DNA from: an uncultured Oscillospiraceae bacterium | Lineage (GTDB): Bacteria > Bacillota > Clostridia > Oscillospirales > Acutalibacteraceae | NCBI GenBank assembly: GCA_900539425.1 | Contig: UQBX01000001.1 | Coordinates: forward strand, 121,891-185,890 | Reading direction: 5' to 3' | Length of the DNA: 64,000 bases | In this document: positions 33,634 to 43,865 of the stretch, one piece after another | Numbering within the stretch: the first letter of the stretch is position 1 | Layout of the letters: each line of letters opens with the position of its first letter | Made by a program: the position numbers and the translations under genes | The notes under the pieces: generated by a model | The model's database searches: none | Seen by the model: the letters and a program-made list of their open reading frames with translations, nothing else | Told to the model about the DNA's origin: nothing

Positions 33634-35289
33634 ATGCTTACAGGTAAAATGTTTCGCGACGGAGTAATCTCCGCGGCAAATAATATTGCAAACAGCCGCA
33701 AATCGGTTGATGCTCTTAATATATTCCCTGTTCCGGACGGAGACACAGGCACCAATATGAGCATGACTATCGGTGCGGCGGCAAAGGAAATGGCAGTTCT
33801 GCCGGATACCTGTTCAATAGGTGAAGCGGCTTCAAAATGCGCGTCTGCGCTTTTAAGAGGTGCACGCGGAAACAGCGGCGTTATACTTTCACTTATTTTC
33901 AGAGGGTTTTCAAAAGGTTTCAAGGAGCTTGAGGAAGCAGACGGAAAAGACGTTGCCAAAGCTTTTGAACTGGGTGTAAAAGCCGCATACAAAGCAGTTA
34001 TGAAGCCGACAGAGGGCACAATACTTACAGTTGTAAGAAAAGCAAGCGAAGCGGCAACAGAGCTTTCTAAAACAGTGAACGATCCCATGGAAGTGGCTTT
34101 TTCCGCAATGATGGCGGCAAAAGAGGCTCTTGCCGAAACGCCAAATCAGCTGCCGGTATTAAAGCAGGCCGGCGTTGTTGACGCAGGCGGACAGGGTCTT
34201 GTGCTCATTTTTGAGGGCTTTCACAGTGTATTTGCAAACGGAGTTATCGTACAGCCGCTTGAGGCGCCCCAGGAGAGCGCAAATCAGGAATCAAAAAGCA
34301 CGGTGGCAGCGGCATCCGATGATATCGAATTCGGCTACTGCTCTGAATTTCTTATAGAAAAAGCAAAGGACGCAAAGGAAAAAGACCCGCTTAAACTCAG
34401 GGCTTTTCTTGAATCTATCGGCGACTGCGTTGTAGTTGTTGACGACACGGATATAATTAAAGTTCACGTGCATTCAAACGAGCCGGGCAATGTTATTCAG
34501 GCGGCGCTTAAATACGGTCAGCTGATAAATATTAAAATAGACAATATGCGTTATCAGCACAGAAATGCCCAGGAGGGCGCGGACGAGGCAAAGAGCGAAG
34601 TAAAGCTTGAACCTGTATCTCCTGATAACGAATACGGATTTGTTGCAGTATGTGCAGGAAACGGTCTGTCTGAGCTGTTTAAAGATATAGGCGCAGATGT
34701 TGTAGTCAGCGGAGGTCAGACGATGAACCCCTCCACCGATGACATTCTGAATGCCGTTAAAGCAACACCGGCAAAAACAGTTTTTGTGCTGCCTAACAAC
34801 AAAAACATAATTATGGCAGCTGAACAGGCCGCAAGACTTGCAGAAGGCAGAAAAGTTGTTGTATTGCAGACAAAAACCATACCGCAGGGTATTTCAGCCA
34901 TGCTTATGTTTGACGAAGAAGCAGACGCAGACAAAAACGCACTTGCAATGACTCAGGCGGCTGAAAGTGTTCAGACAGCACTTGTTACTTTTGCCGCCAG
35001 AGACAGCGAGGTTGAAGGCGTGCCCGTAAAAAAAGGCGAGATAATGGGTCTCTGCAACGGAAAGATAAGATTTGTAGGCGCTGATAAAGTTGATATTGCT
35101 TTCAAGGCAGCGTCAAAATTAATAAAGAAATACCAGGGCGAAATAGTTACGCTGATTTACGGTGAAGAAAGCGCCGAAGAAGAAGCCGAAGCACTCAAGC
35201 AAAGACTTGAAGAAAAATTCTCAGATCTTGAGATCAGCATAGTAAACGGCGGTCAGCCCATATACTATTTCATAATTTCAGTGGAGTAA
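33634..35289 (+). CDS. fakA: fatty acid kinase catalytic subunit FakA
   Basis: 551 residues. The N-terminal DhaL-like domain has the nucleotide and Mg site NIFPVPDGDTGTNMS (Asp35, Asp37) and GARGNSGVILSLIFRGF. The middle domain carries DDTDIIKVHVHSNEPGNVIQ, and the C-terminal domain is the FakA-type DegV-like part ending in IVNGGQPIYYFIISVE. FakA phosphorylates fatty acids delivered by a FakB protein. No fakB lies in the window. It is placed between the Asp23 gene and recG, the order common in Firmicutes. Confidence 0.93.
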   Translation: MLTGKMFRDGVISAANNIANSRKSVDALNIFPVPDGDTGTNMSMTIGAAAKEMAVLPDTCSIGEAASKCASALLRGARGNSGVILSLIFRGFSKGFKELEEADGKDVAKAFELGVKAAYKAVMKPTEGTILTVVRKASEAATELSKTVNDPMEVAFSAMMAAKEALAETPNQLPVLKQAGVVDAGGQGLVLIFEGFHSVFANGVIVQPLEAPQESANQESKSTVAAASDDIEFGYCSEFLIEKAKDAKEKDPLKLRAFLESIGDCVVVVDDTDIIKVHVHSNEPGNVIQAALKYGQLINIKIDNMRYQHRNAQEGADEAKSEVKLEPVSPDNEYGFVAVCAGNGLSELFKDIGADVVVSGGQTMNPSTDDILNAVKATPAKTVFVLPNNKNIIMAAEQAARLAEGRKVVVLQTKTIPQGISAMLMFDEEADADKNALAMTQAAESVQTALVTFAARDSEVEGVPVKKGEIMGLCNGKIRFVGADKVDIAFKAASKLIKKYQGEIVTLIYGEESAEEEAEALKQRLEEKFSDLEISIVNGGQPIYYFIISVE

Positions 35290-35290
35290 A

Positions 35291-37321
35291 ATGCTTGATT
35301 TAAACAGCAATATTCAGTATATAAAAGGTGTAGGAGAAAAAAAAGCCGGGCTTTTCAACAAGCTCGGCATTTTCTGCGTACGTGACCTTATTGAATATTA
35401 TCCGCGCGCATACGAAGACCGCTCAGTGAAAAAGACTGTAGATCAATGCGAAAGCGGAGAAACAGCATGTATTGAGGCCGCCATGGTAACACCTGTTAAG
35501 GAGCATTATGTACGCAAGGGAATGACTCTTTACAAGTGCGATTTTTCGGACGGTAAAACGGTAATCCACGTTACTATATTCAATAATAAATACCTTGCAG
35601 CTGCGCTGAAACTTTATGAAAACTACATACTTTTCGGCAGTGTGGAAAGAACGCTCACAAGCGCAAAAATGTCATCACCCGAAATCGAGAAAGCCGAAAA
35701 CAGCAAAGTTATTCGTCCTATTTACAGCGCAACCGGCAAACTCAACTCAAAAGCAATCGAAAAAGTTGTAAAGACCGCTCTTGAAAATACAGATAAAATT
35801 ACGGAAACGCTCCCGGCAGAAATAAGACTTGAATACAAACTTGTTTCGCTTGATTTTGCCGTCAGGCAAATACACTGTCCTGAGAGCAAGGAAAACCTTG
35901 AAAAAGCGCGCAGACGGCTTATTTTTGAGGAACTGCTGACGCTTCAGCTTGGGCTTCTTAAATTAAAAAGCAGGCGGCGTGTTAAAACTCAGGCTGTTAT
36001 ACAAAAGGATTTCAGTAATGAGTTTTACAAGCTGCTGCCATTCAGCCCCACAGGCGCCCAGAAACGGGCAATAAATGAATGCTGTTCAGATATGGCAAGT
36101 GGTTACCCTATGAACAGACTGCTTCAGGGAGATGTGGGAAGCGGTAAAACTGCAGTTGCCGCCGGAATTATATACACCGCCGTAAAAAACGGCTGGCAGT
36201 GTGCGCTTATGGCGCCTACCGAAATACTTGCACAGCAGCATTTTCAAACACTTTGCAGTATGCTTGAAAATACCGGAATAAGAATACAACTGCTGACCGG
36301 AAGCACCCCTAAAAGCGAAAAACGCATTATAAAAGAAGCGCTTATTGACGGAGAGACCGACCTTATAATCGGAACTCACGCACTTATTCAAAACGATGTG
36401 GAGTTCAGCAATTTAGGGCTTGTGATAACAGACGAACAGCACAGATTCGGCGTTAATCAACGTGCAAATCTTGCCATGAAAGGCAGTGAGGTGCACACTC
36501 TCGTTATGAGTGCCACGCCAATTCCGAGAACGCTGGCTCTTATGATATACGGTGATCTTGATATATCGGTACTTGACGAACTGCCGCCGGGCAGACAAAC
36601 TATTAGAACCGATGTTGTGGATTCAAGGTATCACAAGAGAATTTATGCATTTATCAAAAAACAAATTGAATCGGGAAATCAAGCATATATCGTTTGCCCC
36701 CTCGTTGATGAGAGCGAAACAGAAAATATGGTATCTGCCGAGGAATACGCGGAGGAGCTTTCTAAAAACGACTTCAGAGGCATAAACATAGGACTTCTGC
36801 ACGGAAAGATGAAACCCGCGCAGAAAGACAATGTTATGAACGCCTTTGCTGCGGGAGATATAAAACTTCTTGTTGCCACAACGGTAATTGAAGTCGGCGT
36901 AGACGTTCCGTCCGCCACCGTTATGGTGATTGAAAACGCTGAAAGATTTGGTCTTTCTCAGCTGCATCAGCTGAGAGGCAGAGTAGGAAGAGGCAAAGAG
37001 CAGTCATACTGTATTCTTGTATCAGACAGCAAAAGCGAAACTGCAAGGCAGCGCCTTAAAACGATGAAAGATTACAGCGACGGTTTTAAGATAGCTGATG
37101 TTGACCTCAAGCTGAGAGGACCCGGCGATTTCTTCGGCAACAGGCAACACGGTCTGCCCAAGCTGAAAATAGCCGATATGCTGGAAGATATAGAAGTGCT
37201 TAAAGAGTGCCGCAGATGTGCGGACGATATTCTTTGCGAAGATTTCAACCTTGACAAGCCTGAATACAAAGCACTTGCAAACAGTATTTCAGATATGTTC
37301 AGGAACTCCGTTTCAAACTGA
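35291..37321 (+). CDS. recG: ATP-dependent DNA helicase RecG
   Basis: 676 residues, full length. An N-terminal wedge/OB domain (starts with IQYIKGVGEKKAGLFNKLGI) is followed by helicase motifs: Walker A GDVGSGKT (about 280), DEQHRFG (about 380), SATPIPRTLA, and motif VI LHQLRGRVGRG. It rewinds and reverses stalled replication forks and Holliday junctions. It starts 1 base after the fakA stop, so it is cotranscribed. All motifs are intact. Confidence 0.97.
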   Translation: MLDLNSNIQYIKGVGEKKAGLFNKLGIFCVRDLIEYYPRAYEDRSVKKTVDQCESGETACIEAAMVTPVKEHYVRKGMTLYKCDFSDGKTVIHVTIFNNKYLAAALKLYENYILFGSVERTLTSAKMSSPEIEKAENSKVIRPIYSATGKLNSKAIEKVVKTALENTDKITETLPAEIRLEYKLVSLDFAVRQIHCPESKENLEKARRRLIFEELLTLQLGLLKLKSRRRVKTQAVIQKDFSNEFYKLLPFSPTGAQKRAINECCSDMASGYPMNRLLQGDVGSGKTAVAAGIIYTAVKNGWQCALMAPTEILAQQHFQTLCSMLENTGIRIQLLTGSTPKSEKRIIKEALIDGETDLIIGTHALIQNDVEFSNLGLVITDEQHRFGVNQRANLAMKGSEVHTLVMSATPIPRTLALMIYGDLDISVLDELPPGRQTIRTDVVDSRYHKRIYAFIKKQIESGNQAYIVCPLVDESETENMVSAEEYAEELSKNDFRGINIGLLHGKMKPAQKDNVMNAFAAGDIKLLVATTVIEVGVDVPSATVMVIENAERFGLSQLHQLRGRVGRGKEQSYCILVSDSKSETARQRLKTMKDYSDGFKIADVDLKLRGPGDFFGNRQHGLPKLKIADMLEDIEVLKECRRCADDILCEDFNLDKPEYKALANSISDMFRNSVSN

Positions 37322-37346
37322 CAGAAAACAATTTAAGAGAATATAT

Positions 37347-37388
37347 AAAGCGCCTGGTGAACTATGCGTTCACCAGGCGCTTTGTTAT
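37347..37388. terminator. intrinsic terminator between convergent operons
   Basis: AAAGCGCCTGGTGAA pairs perfectly with TTCACCAGGCGCTTT around a 6-base loop. It serves recG on the plus strand and possibly the capsule operon on the minus strand. Confidence 0.9.
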
Positions 37389-37473
37389 TAAAATATTTTT
37401 AAGAAAGCCAGTTCCTTTTCTAATGTTTATTTATAATAAATAAGCACAAGTATATGACCTGCCGTTATACGGA

Positions 37474-38910
37474 TCACTTATTTTTATTTTTTAAACTGCT
37501 TTTATATTTATTTATTATTTCCTTTGCCTCTGAAAGACATTTCAGACCAAATTTCCAATTCATCGCAACGGAATATACACATACAATAACAAGGAATATT
37601 ATATCAAGCACAGTGTTTTGCTGATAATATGATATCATAAGCGCGATTCCGAGAGCAAATGAAGAAATAAGAACAGGGGTTGAAATCTTCATTTTGACAG
37701 TCTTATTTATATCGATATATCTTATAACCGCCATACTTCCAAAAGCAACAAGCGTGGATATTGATGCCGCATACAAGCCGATTTTATTTATAAGCAGCAA
37801 ATGAACGGCTATGTTTATAACAGCCGCAGCTGCTGAGGTGTATGCAACCTTTTTCGTATTTTTCATTGCTATGTAGATACAGCTGTAAAGCCCTACTATA
37901 ACACGCATAAGCATCGCATACATAAGTATCGGTATCTGAGGATAAGCTTCATTATAGTTTTCATTAATAAGGATAGGGAAAATAAAAGGCATAAGAGCCA
38001 CTATACCTAAACAAGCACATGAAAAAAGCTTGTAAAGGGTTGTCATCGTTTCGCTCAGGAACTTATCCCTGTCCTCATCCTGATAATGAAGTGAAACCGA
38101 TTCCGTCCATGAAAGATTGAAGATGTTGTAAAAAGAGATAAACACGTTTGAAAACTTATTTGCAACCGTGTATATACCGTTTTGCCCCACTCCAAGAATA
38201 TGAGAAACAATAAGTCTGTCTGAAACATTGACTACCCACCAAGCAAGATTGTTTGGAATAAGAGGCAGCGAATAACGGCAAACGCTTTTTAAAACGGGAA
38301 GCTTAATTTCTTTTATTCTTAGATATCTCCACGGTTTTACAGCAATTACTAAATACAGCACCGCAAGTATATATGCCGTAATTGTGGATATGTAAAGCCC
38401 GTCAAGCCCAAGCTTTAAAATCACCAGAGTAATAACATTCAATACTACGGTTACTGACGCAGATATAAAACCTGCAACAGCGTAAACAACATTTTTACCC
38501 TGACCTCTTGCGAACTGAAGCAGAAGATTAAGATAAATCAGAGCAACAACATATAGCGCAAGGAACCAAACATTATAAAGATTAACAAACCGCGAAACGA
38601 TAACAATTAGCGCAACATAAACTGCCGACTGAGCGGTATTGACAGCAAAAATACTTGAAAATATCTTTTTCTGGCCTTCAACATTATCCCTGACGTCCAG
38701 CATAAACCTGAAAACGCCTTGATCAAGCTGCCAGTTAAACAGAGGAAGAAGCAGTGTTGAGTATGTTATAAGCAGATCATATGTACCATATTCCGCAGTA
38801 TCAAGAACTGCTGTATAAAGCGGAAGAAGGAAAAAGCTTATAAATTGCGTGCAGATTTTACCGAAAGTGAGGATAGCAGTATTTTTTGCAAGTTCCTTTC
38901 CTCTGCTCAA
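37474..38910 (-). CDS. polysaccharide flippase (Wzx/PST family)
   Basis: 478 residues with about 14 hydrophobic helices. It opens GKELAKNTAILTFGKICTQF, followed by LLPLYTAVLDTAEYGTYDL, the hallmark start of PST/MATE-type oligosaccharide flippases. SLPLIPNNLAWWVVNVSDRLIV in the middle is also typical. It moves the lipid-linked repeat unit across the membrane. The start is TTG at 38910 with GGAGGGGG 9 bases ahead. It is the last gene of the capsule operon. Confidence 0.93.
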   Translation of the reverse strand: MSRGKELAKNTAILTFGKICTQFISFFLLPLYTAVLDTAEYGTYDLLITYSTLLLPLFNWQLDQGVFRFMLDVRDNVEGQKKIFSSIFAVNTAQSAVYVALIVIVSRFVNLYNVWFLALYVVALIYLNLLLQFARGQGKNVVYAVAGFISASVTVVLNVITLVILKLGLDGLYISTITAYILAVLYLVIAVKPWRYLRIKEIKLPVLKSVCRYSLPLIPNNLAWWVVNVSDRLIVSHILGVGQNGIYTVANKFSNVFISFYNIFNLSWTESVSLHYQDEDRDKFLSETMTTLYKLFSCACLGIVALMPFIFPILINENYNEAYPQIPILMYAMLMRVIVGLYSCIYIAMKNTKKVAYTSAAAAVINIAVHLLLINKIGLYAASISTLVAFGSMAVIRYIDINKTVKMKISTPVLISSFALGIALMISYYQQNTVLDIIFLVIVCVYSVAMNWKFGLKCLSEAKEIINKYKSSLKNKNK

Positions 38911-38931
38911 TCTAATATGCCCCCTCCGCCG

Positions 38932-40041
38932 TCAGCTGCGCTTACGTGCCGCTTCAATAGCTTTTTTTATAAAATCTTTAGAACTGCGTACAGTATTTTC
39001 TAAATTCTGATAATCATAAGAAATGATATCGTTTTCATCAAATTTTCGCCTGAAATCTTCAAAATCATTATACAGCCTTGAAGAAAAGCCGCAGATTTCA
39101 GAAAGCGACCTTGTTCTTTCCCCTGTTTCAGGATGCAGTGTTGCATAAAGCTGCTTATCAAATATAACAGAAAATACAGACGCATGAAAGGACGAAGCCA
39201 CAACAGCTTTTGCGCCCTTTATCAATGCAAGAAAATCAACCGGCCCGAGATCGCCCATCCAAATTATATTTTTACCGCTGACCGGGTTTTTGTTACAGCA
39301 GATTATTTGGCATGAATACTTTTCAGAAAGATACTCGGCTATTTTATGAAGTTCCTTATTACCGTCAAGATAATAAAGCACGATATAATCATTTTTAATA
39401 TCAAGATCTGATTTTTCAGCAAGCTTTTCCCAATCGCTTCTTTCAACCAAAAGAGTTGGATCTACGCACACATCGGTTTTTGTTTTAGCACAATTATAAA
39501 TTGTTTCACATGCACTGCGCTCACGCATAGATATAAAATCAAAATCTTTTATCAGTTTTGAAAATTTTTCTTTTTTATATTCACTGCTGTTTGAGTTACC
39601 AAGACTTGCCGCATATGAGCATTTCACAAAGTTTCCCGGAAAATCCAGAAAATAAACTTTATCAAACCCGTTTGTCATTACCGGATTCCAGATCTGATCG
39701 CTTCCGGCAAAAATAACATCATAATCAAGGCCGTTTTTAAGTATTTCTCTCTTTTTGTAACCGCGTGAGTACCTGATTTCTTTTATCAGTTCTTCATATG
39801 CCTGATGTTTTTTCATAACGTGGTCATAATTCAAATACCTGTTAACAGCCTTTTTTCCCCACTCAATAAAATTCTTCTGAAAATTGGGAAGTCCTACGTA
39901 AGCTCTTTCAATATAAGGATTTCTGTAATCAATCACTTCTGCTTCTGCTCCCAGCGCCTCTATGCTTTTATAGAGAGCGTAGCATTGCAGCAATGATCCG
40001 TAATTATCAGCTCTTTGAAATGTGACTATACCTGCTTTCAT
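38932..40041 (-). CDS. polysaccharide pyruvyl transferase
   Basis: 369 residues of the PF04230 family. The N-terminus GIVTFQRADNYGSLLQCYAL, the segment DVIFAGSDQIWNP, and KAVVASSFHASVFSVIF are the family landmarks. It transfers pyruvate from PEP to a sugar of the repeat unit as a ketal, giving the polymer negative charge. AGAGGTC precedes the ATG. It sits between the GT2 gene and the flippase gene in the capsule operon. Confidence 0.93.
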   Translation of the reverse strand: MKAGIVTFQRADNYGSLLQCYALYKSIEALGAEAEVIDYRNPYIERAYVGLPNFQKNFIEWGKKAVNRYLNYDHVMKKHQAYEELIKEIRYSRGYKKREILKNGLDYDVIFAGSDQIWNPVMTNGFDKVYFLDFPGNFVKCSYAASLGNSNSSEYKKEKFSKLIKDFDFISMRERSACETIYNCAKTKTDVCVDPTLLVERSDWEKLAEKSDLDIKNDYIVLYYLDGNKELHKIAEYLSEKYSCQIICCNKNPVSGKNIIWMGDLGPVDFLALIKGAKAVVASSFHASVFSVIFDKQLYATLHPETGERTRSLSEICGFSSRLYNDFEDFRRKFDENDIISYDYQNLENTVRSSKDFIKKAIEAARKRS

Positions 40042-40077
40042 ATATTGACCTCTTTCCGTGGGGCATATGATGAATTT

Positions 40078-41064
40078 TTATTTTATGCTGAGAAGCCTGC
40101 GCACCAAAGATACGGGCATATGCAGGCGCATTGAATAATAGAGTAAATAATTTTTTAAGATGAACATTCTGTCCTCAGATTTTCCGGTCATCTTATTATA
40201 ATTCCGAAGTGCAGAAAAAAACTTCTTCAACCAATAATAATAACTGCCGGCTTTACCTTTGAAATAACATTCGCATGCTATATCCCGCGCGGAAAAAACA
40301 CATCTTCTGAACATCATATATGCATAAGGATTGCCCGCATCAACAAGAAAATCGTAGCCGCGCATAGCAGAATCATATCTTGAAATACAGCTTTCAATCA
40401 GCCTTTCACGCTTGCTTTTAAAGACAGCGCTTCCCTGCCTGTTTATATAATAATACAGCGCCTCAGGAACATAAGAAACCTGCCTGCAGTTATTGCATAC
40501 CATAAGTATCCAAAGCGCATCTTCCCCAATAAAAAGATCCTTGCAAAAAGTAACGGCTTCACCGTTTTCAGAATAAACTGCGCTTCGTCTGATAAGTTTA
40601 TTCCATATTACAAGTCCCCATGAGTTGTTTGAAATAATATTGCGTATTGCTTCTTGCTTATCAACGGTTTGTAAATTATGGCATGAAACGCTGTCTGAAG
40701 CGCCATCGTATACGGTTTTAAATCCGCACACAGTCATATCTGTATTACTGTCCATTGCTGACATAAGTTTTGACAGCATATTTTTATCGATATAATCATC
40801 AGCATCAACAAAAGCGAAAAATTCTCCCCCGGCAACTTCCAGCGCAGCATTTCTGGCACTGCTCACGCCAGAATTTTTCTGATGCATCACTTTTATTCTG
40901 CTGTCCTGCTTCGCCCATCTGTCACATATTTCTCCTGAGGAATCGGAAGAGCCGTCATTTACAAGTATAATTTCTATATCTGAATAACTCTGCTCTGTTA
41001 AGCTTCTGATACATTTATCAAGATATTTTTCCACATTATACACGGGTACAATTACAGATATCAT
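40078..41064 (-). CDS. family 2 glycosyltransferase
   Basis: 328 residues. The GT-A start is ISVIVPVYNVEKYLDKCI, followed by DIEIILVNDGSSDSSGEICD (nucleotide site) and FFAFVDADDYID (the DxD motif). The start at 41064 is chosen because AAGGATGG lies 5 bases upstream and the preceding gene's stop ends 1 base before; a longer frame from 41073 is possible. It adds a sugar to the lipid-linked repeat unit. Donor and acceptor cannot be told from sequence. Confidence 0.92.
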   Translation of the reverse strand: MISVIVPVYNVEKYLDKCIRSLTEQSYSDIEIILVNDGSSDSSGEICDRWAKQDSRIKVMHQKNSGVSSARNAALEVAGGEFFAFVDADDYIDKNMLSKLMSAMDSNTDMTVCGFKTVYDGASDSVSCHNLQTVDKQEAIRNIISNNSWGLVIWNKLIRRSAVYSENGEAVTFCKDLFIGEDALWILMVCNNCRQVSYVPEALYYYINRQGSAVFKSKRERLIESCISRYDSAMRGYDFLVDAGNPYAYMMFRRCVFSARDIACECYFKGKAGSYYYWLKKFFSALRNYNKMTGKSEDRMFILKNYLLYYSMRLHMPVSLVRRLLSIK

Positions 41065-41065
41065 A

Positions 41066-42322
41066 TCAACCATCCTTGCATACCAGTTCGGATTCTGCCG
41101 CTTTTTTTGCCTGTGTTGCGGAGTTTATTTCGGCAAAAACAATTCCGAGCACCGCAAAAGTGCATATACCCATAATTGATTTTACAGATGCGCTTCCTAC
41201 CATTACAACAACCATAGTGAGAACGGTGGATACAGCTGTTATCTTTACTCGCTTTTTAACAAGCTTTGAATTCACCATAGTGAAAAGTGTATAAAGCGCA
41301 TACAAATATATGGCAAAACCGATCCAGCCGAACTGACCGATTATACTTGCAAAGAAATTATCGTTAAGGAACGTACTGTCAACACCAAATGCCCATGAAT
41401 CTCTCCATCCGAACATATCATAAAGCTTTGAATAGTACCTTTGCGCCATATCCGAACCGTATGTTGCGAAGCCCGAGCCAAGGGGAAAATACATATTTGC
41501 AACTTCAGCGCCCTTTATTATCAATTCTTTTCTTACAGAGGAATCCGTAAGGAAATAATATTGAATATCGCTCCAAGAGAAAACAGCTACAACAACTGCA
41601 ACAGGTATCAAATAATGCACTTTGAATTTGTCGTCTTTTCTGTACATAATCCCAAGTAAAATAACGCAGAGCATAAAGCAGTATACAAGGGATGACTTTG
41701 TAAGAATAAGCGGCACAAAAAGCATAAATGTATACAATAAAAATTTATTTCTGCTTAGATCAGAAAGAGATAATATCATCAAGCTGCAAAAGCCGAGCCA
41801 GCCTGTCATAATTCCGTTATTCCAGAAAAAGCCGAAAACGTTAAGCCCTAAAATCGTATCTGATCCTACTACTCCGATATTTATGACCTGACCAACCAAA
41901 CAGAGAACAAAAAGCGCGATAATGGCAAACTTTGCGGGCAGTGTAAGTGATTTTATAACACGCTTGCGAACATGATCCTTTTTCATAAGATGCGCAAATG
42001 CAATAAATGTAGCAAAGGTCTTCCAAAGCCATAATGCGTCTACAACAATAGGAAAAGGCTCCTTCAAAAGCCCGCTCACAAAGTTGGAGATAAAGCCTAT
42101 AGCTGTGACTGCCGTTAGAGCCATCATTATTCTGAAGCACTTTTTTTCTATTTTGCCCATAAAGGCAAGTATCCAAATATATACAAATGAAACAGCACCG
42201 ATAAGTTCATCGTAATATGTAAGGACACCTCCGAAAAGGCCTCCTATCGGGAACAAGATTATAAGAAGCGCAAAAATATCATAAAGACTTATTGTGATTT
42301 TTGCATCTTTTCTTATTTTCAT
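41066..42322 (-). CDS. O-antigen ligase/polymerase-like membrane protein (Wzy)
   Basis: 418 residues with 10-12 hydrophobic helices and one large outer loop around residues 255-315 (VRKELIIKGAEVANMYFPLGSGFATYGS). This is the plan and the RxxxG-xGxG-like loop motif of Wzy/O-antigen polymerases. It joins repeat units made by the same operon. AGGTGAAA precedes the ATG. Sequence identity in this family is always low, so the call rests on topology, motif and place. Confidence 0.8.
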   Translation of the reverse strand: MKIRKDAKITISLYDIFALLIILFPIGGLFGGVLTYYDELIGAVSFVYIWILAFMGKIEKKCFRIMMALTAVTAIGFISNFVSGLLKEPFPIVVDALWLWKTFATFIAFAHLMKKDHVRKRVIKSLTLPAKFAIIALFVLCLVGQVINIGVVGSDTILGLNVFGFFWNNGIMTGWLGFCSLMILSLSDLSRNKFLLYTFMLFVPLILTKSSLVYCFMLCVILLGIMYRKDDKFKVHYLIPVAVVVAVFSWSDIQYYFLTDSSVRKELIIKGAEVANMYFPLGSGFATYGSDMAQRYYSKLYDMFGWRDSWAFGVDSTFLNDNFFASIIGQFGWIGFAIYLYALYTLFTMVNSKLVKKRVKITAVSTVLTMVVVMVGSASVKSIMGICTFAVLGIVFAEINSATQAKKAAESELVCKDG

Positions 42323-42424
42323 CGGACTGTTTCACCTCACTTTATTATTTAAAATCGGATCAGAATTATCAAATTAGCGGTCAGCAGCTAAAACTTAGTA
42401 ATTAAAGAACAAACAGATCAGCAA

Positions 42425-43204
42425 TTAGCAGCAGTCAGTTTTTTTGAATTTCTCGGTAAGTTCTCGGCATCCGTCAAGGAAAATTCCTATATCAACGGAA
42501 TAGCTGAGATATTTAACGCCAAGATCACGCCACATAACAAGATCTTCGGGCGTATCAACAAAAGTGCCGATAACCTTGTTCTTTTTACTTGCTCTTTCAA
42601 CTATTTTTTTCATTTCCTCAACAACAAGAGGATTGTTTACCTGCCCGGGTATTCCGAGCGATTGTGAAAGATCATAAGGCCCGATAAACAGAATATCAAC
42701 GCCTTCAACTTCAAGTATCTCGTCAAGGTTTTCTATTGCCTTTACTCCCTCAAGCTGAAGAATTATAAGAATATTTTTGGAATTTTCAAAATATTCATAC
42801 CTGTCCATTGCGGAATAATCTGCGGCACGCACAAAACGGCACACGCCTCTCATTCCGTAAGGATAGAATTTTGCAAATTTAACTATTTTTTCAGCATCCG
42901 CCGCCGAATTTATCTGCGGCACCTGTATTCCGTAAGCGCCTATATCAAGAGCTTTGCCTATCGTGTTCTCTCCCGAATCCTTCAGCCTTATTATGGGAAC
43001 CGCGCCGCGCGCCTCAGCCGCTCTTATATTATTCTGCTGGTTTTCGATTGAAACGGGTCCGTGCTCAGTGTCAAGAATAACATAATCAAACCCGCCGAGA
43101 CTTGCTGCTTCAACAAACATCGGGTCGCCCGTTTTCATGAAAATACCGTATACGCAATCGTTATTTTCAAGCTTGTTTCTAAAGTTCTCAAGAATCTTAT
43201 TCAT
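42425..43204 (-). CDS. HpcH/HpaI-family aldolase
   Basis: 259 residues, TIM-barrel type. Landmarks are YVILDTEHGP, GAYGIQVPQINSAADAE, FYPYGMRGVCRF and DILFIGPYDLSQSLGIPGQV, which include the metal-binding acidic residues and pyruvate-binding Arg. Family members condense or cleave pyruvate with aldehydes (class II). It starts at 43204 inside the end of the cytidylyltransferase gene (overlap 8 bases), so the two are coupled. In a capsule operon it may make a 3-deoxy-2-keto sugar acid; this is inferred from its neighbours. Confidence 0.9.
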   Translation of the reverse strand: MNKILENFRNKLENNDCVYGIFMKTGDPMFVEAASLGGFDYVILDTEHGPVSIENQQNNIRAAEARGAVPIIRLKDSGENTIGKALDIGAYGIQVPQINSAADAEKIVKFAKFYPYGMRGVCRFVRAADYSAMDRYEYFENSKNILIILQLEGVKAIENLDEILEVEGVDILFIGPYDLSQSLGIPGQVNNPLVVEEMKKIVERASKKNKVIGTFVDTPEDLVMWRDLGVKYLSYSVDIGIFLDGCRELTEKFKKTDCC

Positions 43205-43865
43205 TAGTTTCACTCTTTCTGAACATATGATTATAAATGGCGTCTGCTATCTCAAAATCCTCTTTTTCGTCAATATCAACGGCTTCTATCTCGTTAACTT
43301 CAACGATGAACGGTGATTGCCCTATTCTTCTGCCGAGTTCGTTGATTACGTATCTTTCATAAATATAAAAACCGCTTGTTTCCTCATAAAGAGGATCTAA
43401 ATCTTGTGTTCGCGGAATATTTTCAAGTGAATAATTGAACGGAGTTCCGTTTTTCCACAGAAAATCCTGGAGTTTTTTTGCGGCAAATGCAGAATCGTTC
43501 ATACCGCTCAAAACGGCATCAAGACCCTTTTCAATGCTTTCTGCAGAAATAAACGGCGCCGTTGTGTGAGTCATAACATAAATATCAGCAAAAACATCAT
43601 CGGCAAAAGCTTCCAGCACCTCGTTCATTGATGTTTTATCCGTATCAAGCGAAACAGAGCGTTTTAGAAATTTTACACCCTGAGGAATATATTCTTTGAT
43701 GTTTTCATTGCTGCAATAGACATATACTTCATCTATTTTTTTAATTTTGAGCAGGGTATTCAGAATATAATAACAAAGCGGTTTGCCATTAGTAAACGAC
43801 TTAGTGTTTTTCTGCGGAAGCCTTGTATTATTAAGTTTCATCGGAACTATCGCAACGATTTTCAT
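43197..43865 (-). CDS. cytidylyltransferase (NeuA/CMP-sugar-acid type)
   Basis: 222 residues. The nucleotide-binding start IVAIVPMKLNNTRLPQKNTK, the DEVYVYCSNE strand, and DIYVMTHTTAPFISAESIEKGL are those of acylneuraminate/KDO cytidylyltransferases. The C-terminal segment EIEAVDIDEKEDFEIADAI is the family's metal-binding ending. It would charge an acidic nonulosonic-type sugar with CMP. No NeuB, NeuC or KdsA-type synthase is encoded in the window. It overlaps the DUF115 gene by 4 bases and the aldolase gene by 8. Confidence 0.9.
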   Translation of the reverse strand: MKIVAIVPMKLNNTRLPQKNTKSFTNGKPLCYYILNTLLKIKKIDEVYVYCSNENIKEYIPQGVKFLKRSVSLDTDKTSMNEVLEAFADDVFADIYVMTHTTAPFISAESIEKGLDAVLSGMNDSAFAAKKLQDFLWKNGTPFNYSLENIPRTQDLDPLYEETSGFYIYERYVINELGRRIGQSPFIVEVNEIEAVDIDEKEDFEIADAIYNHMFRKSETNE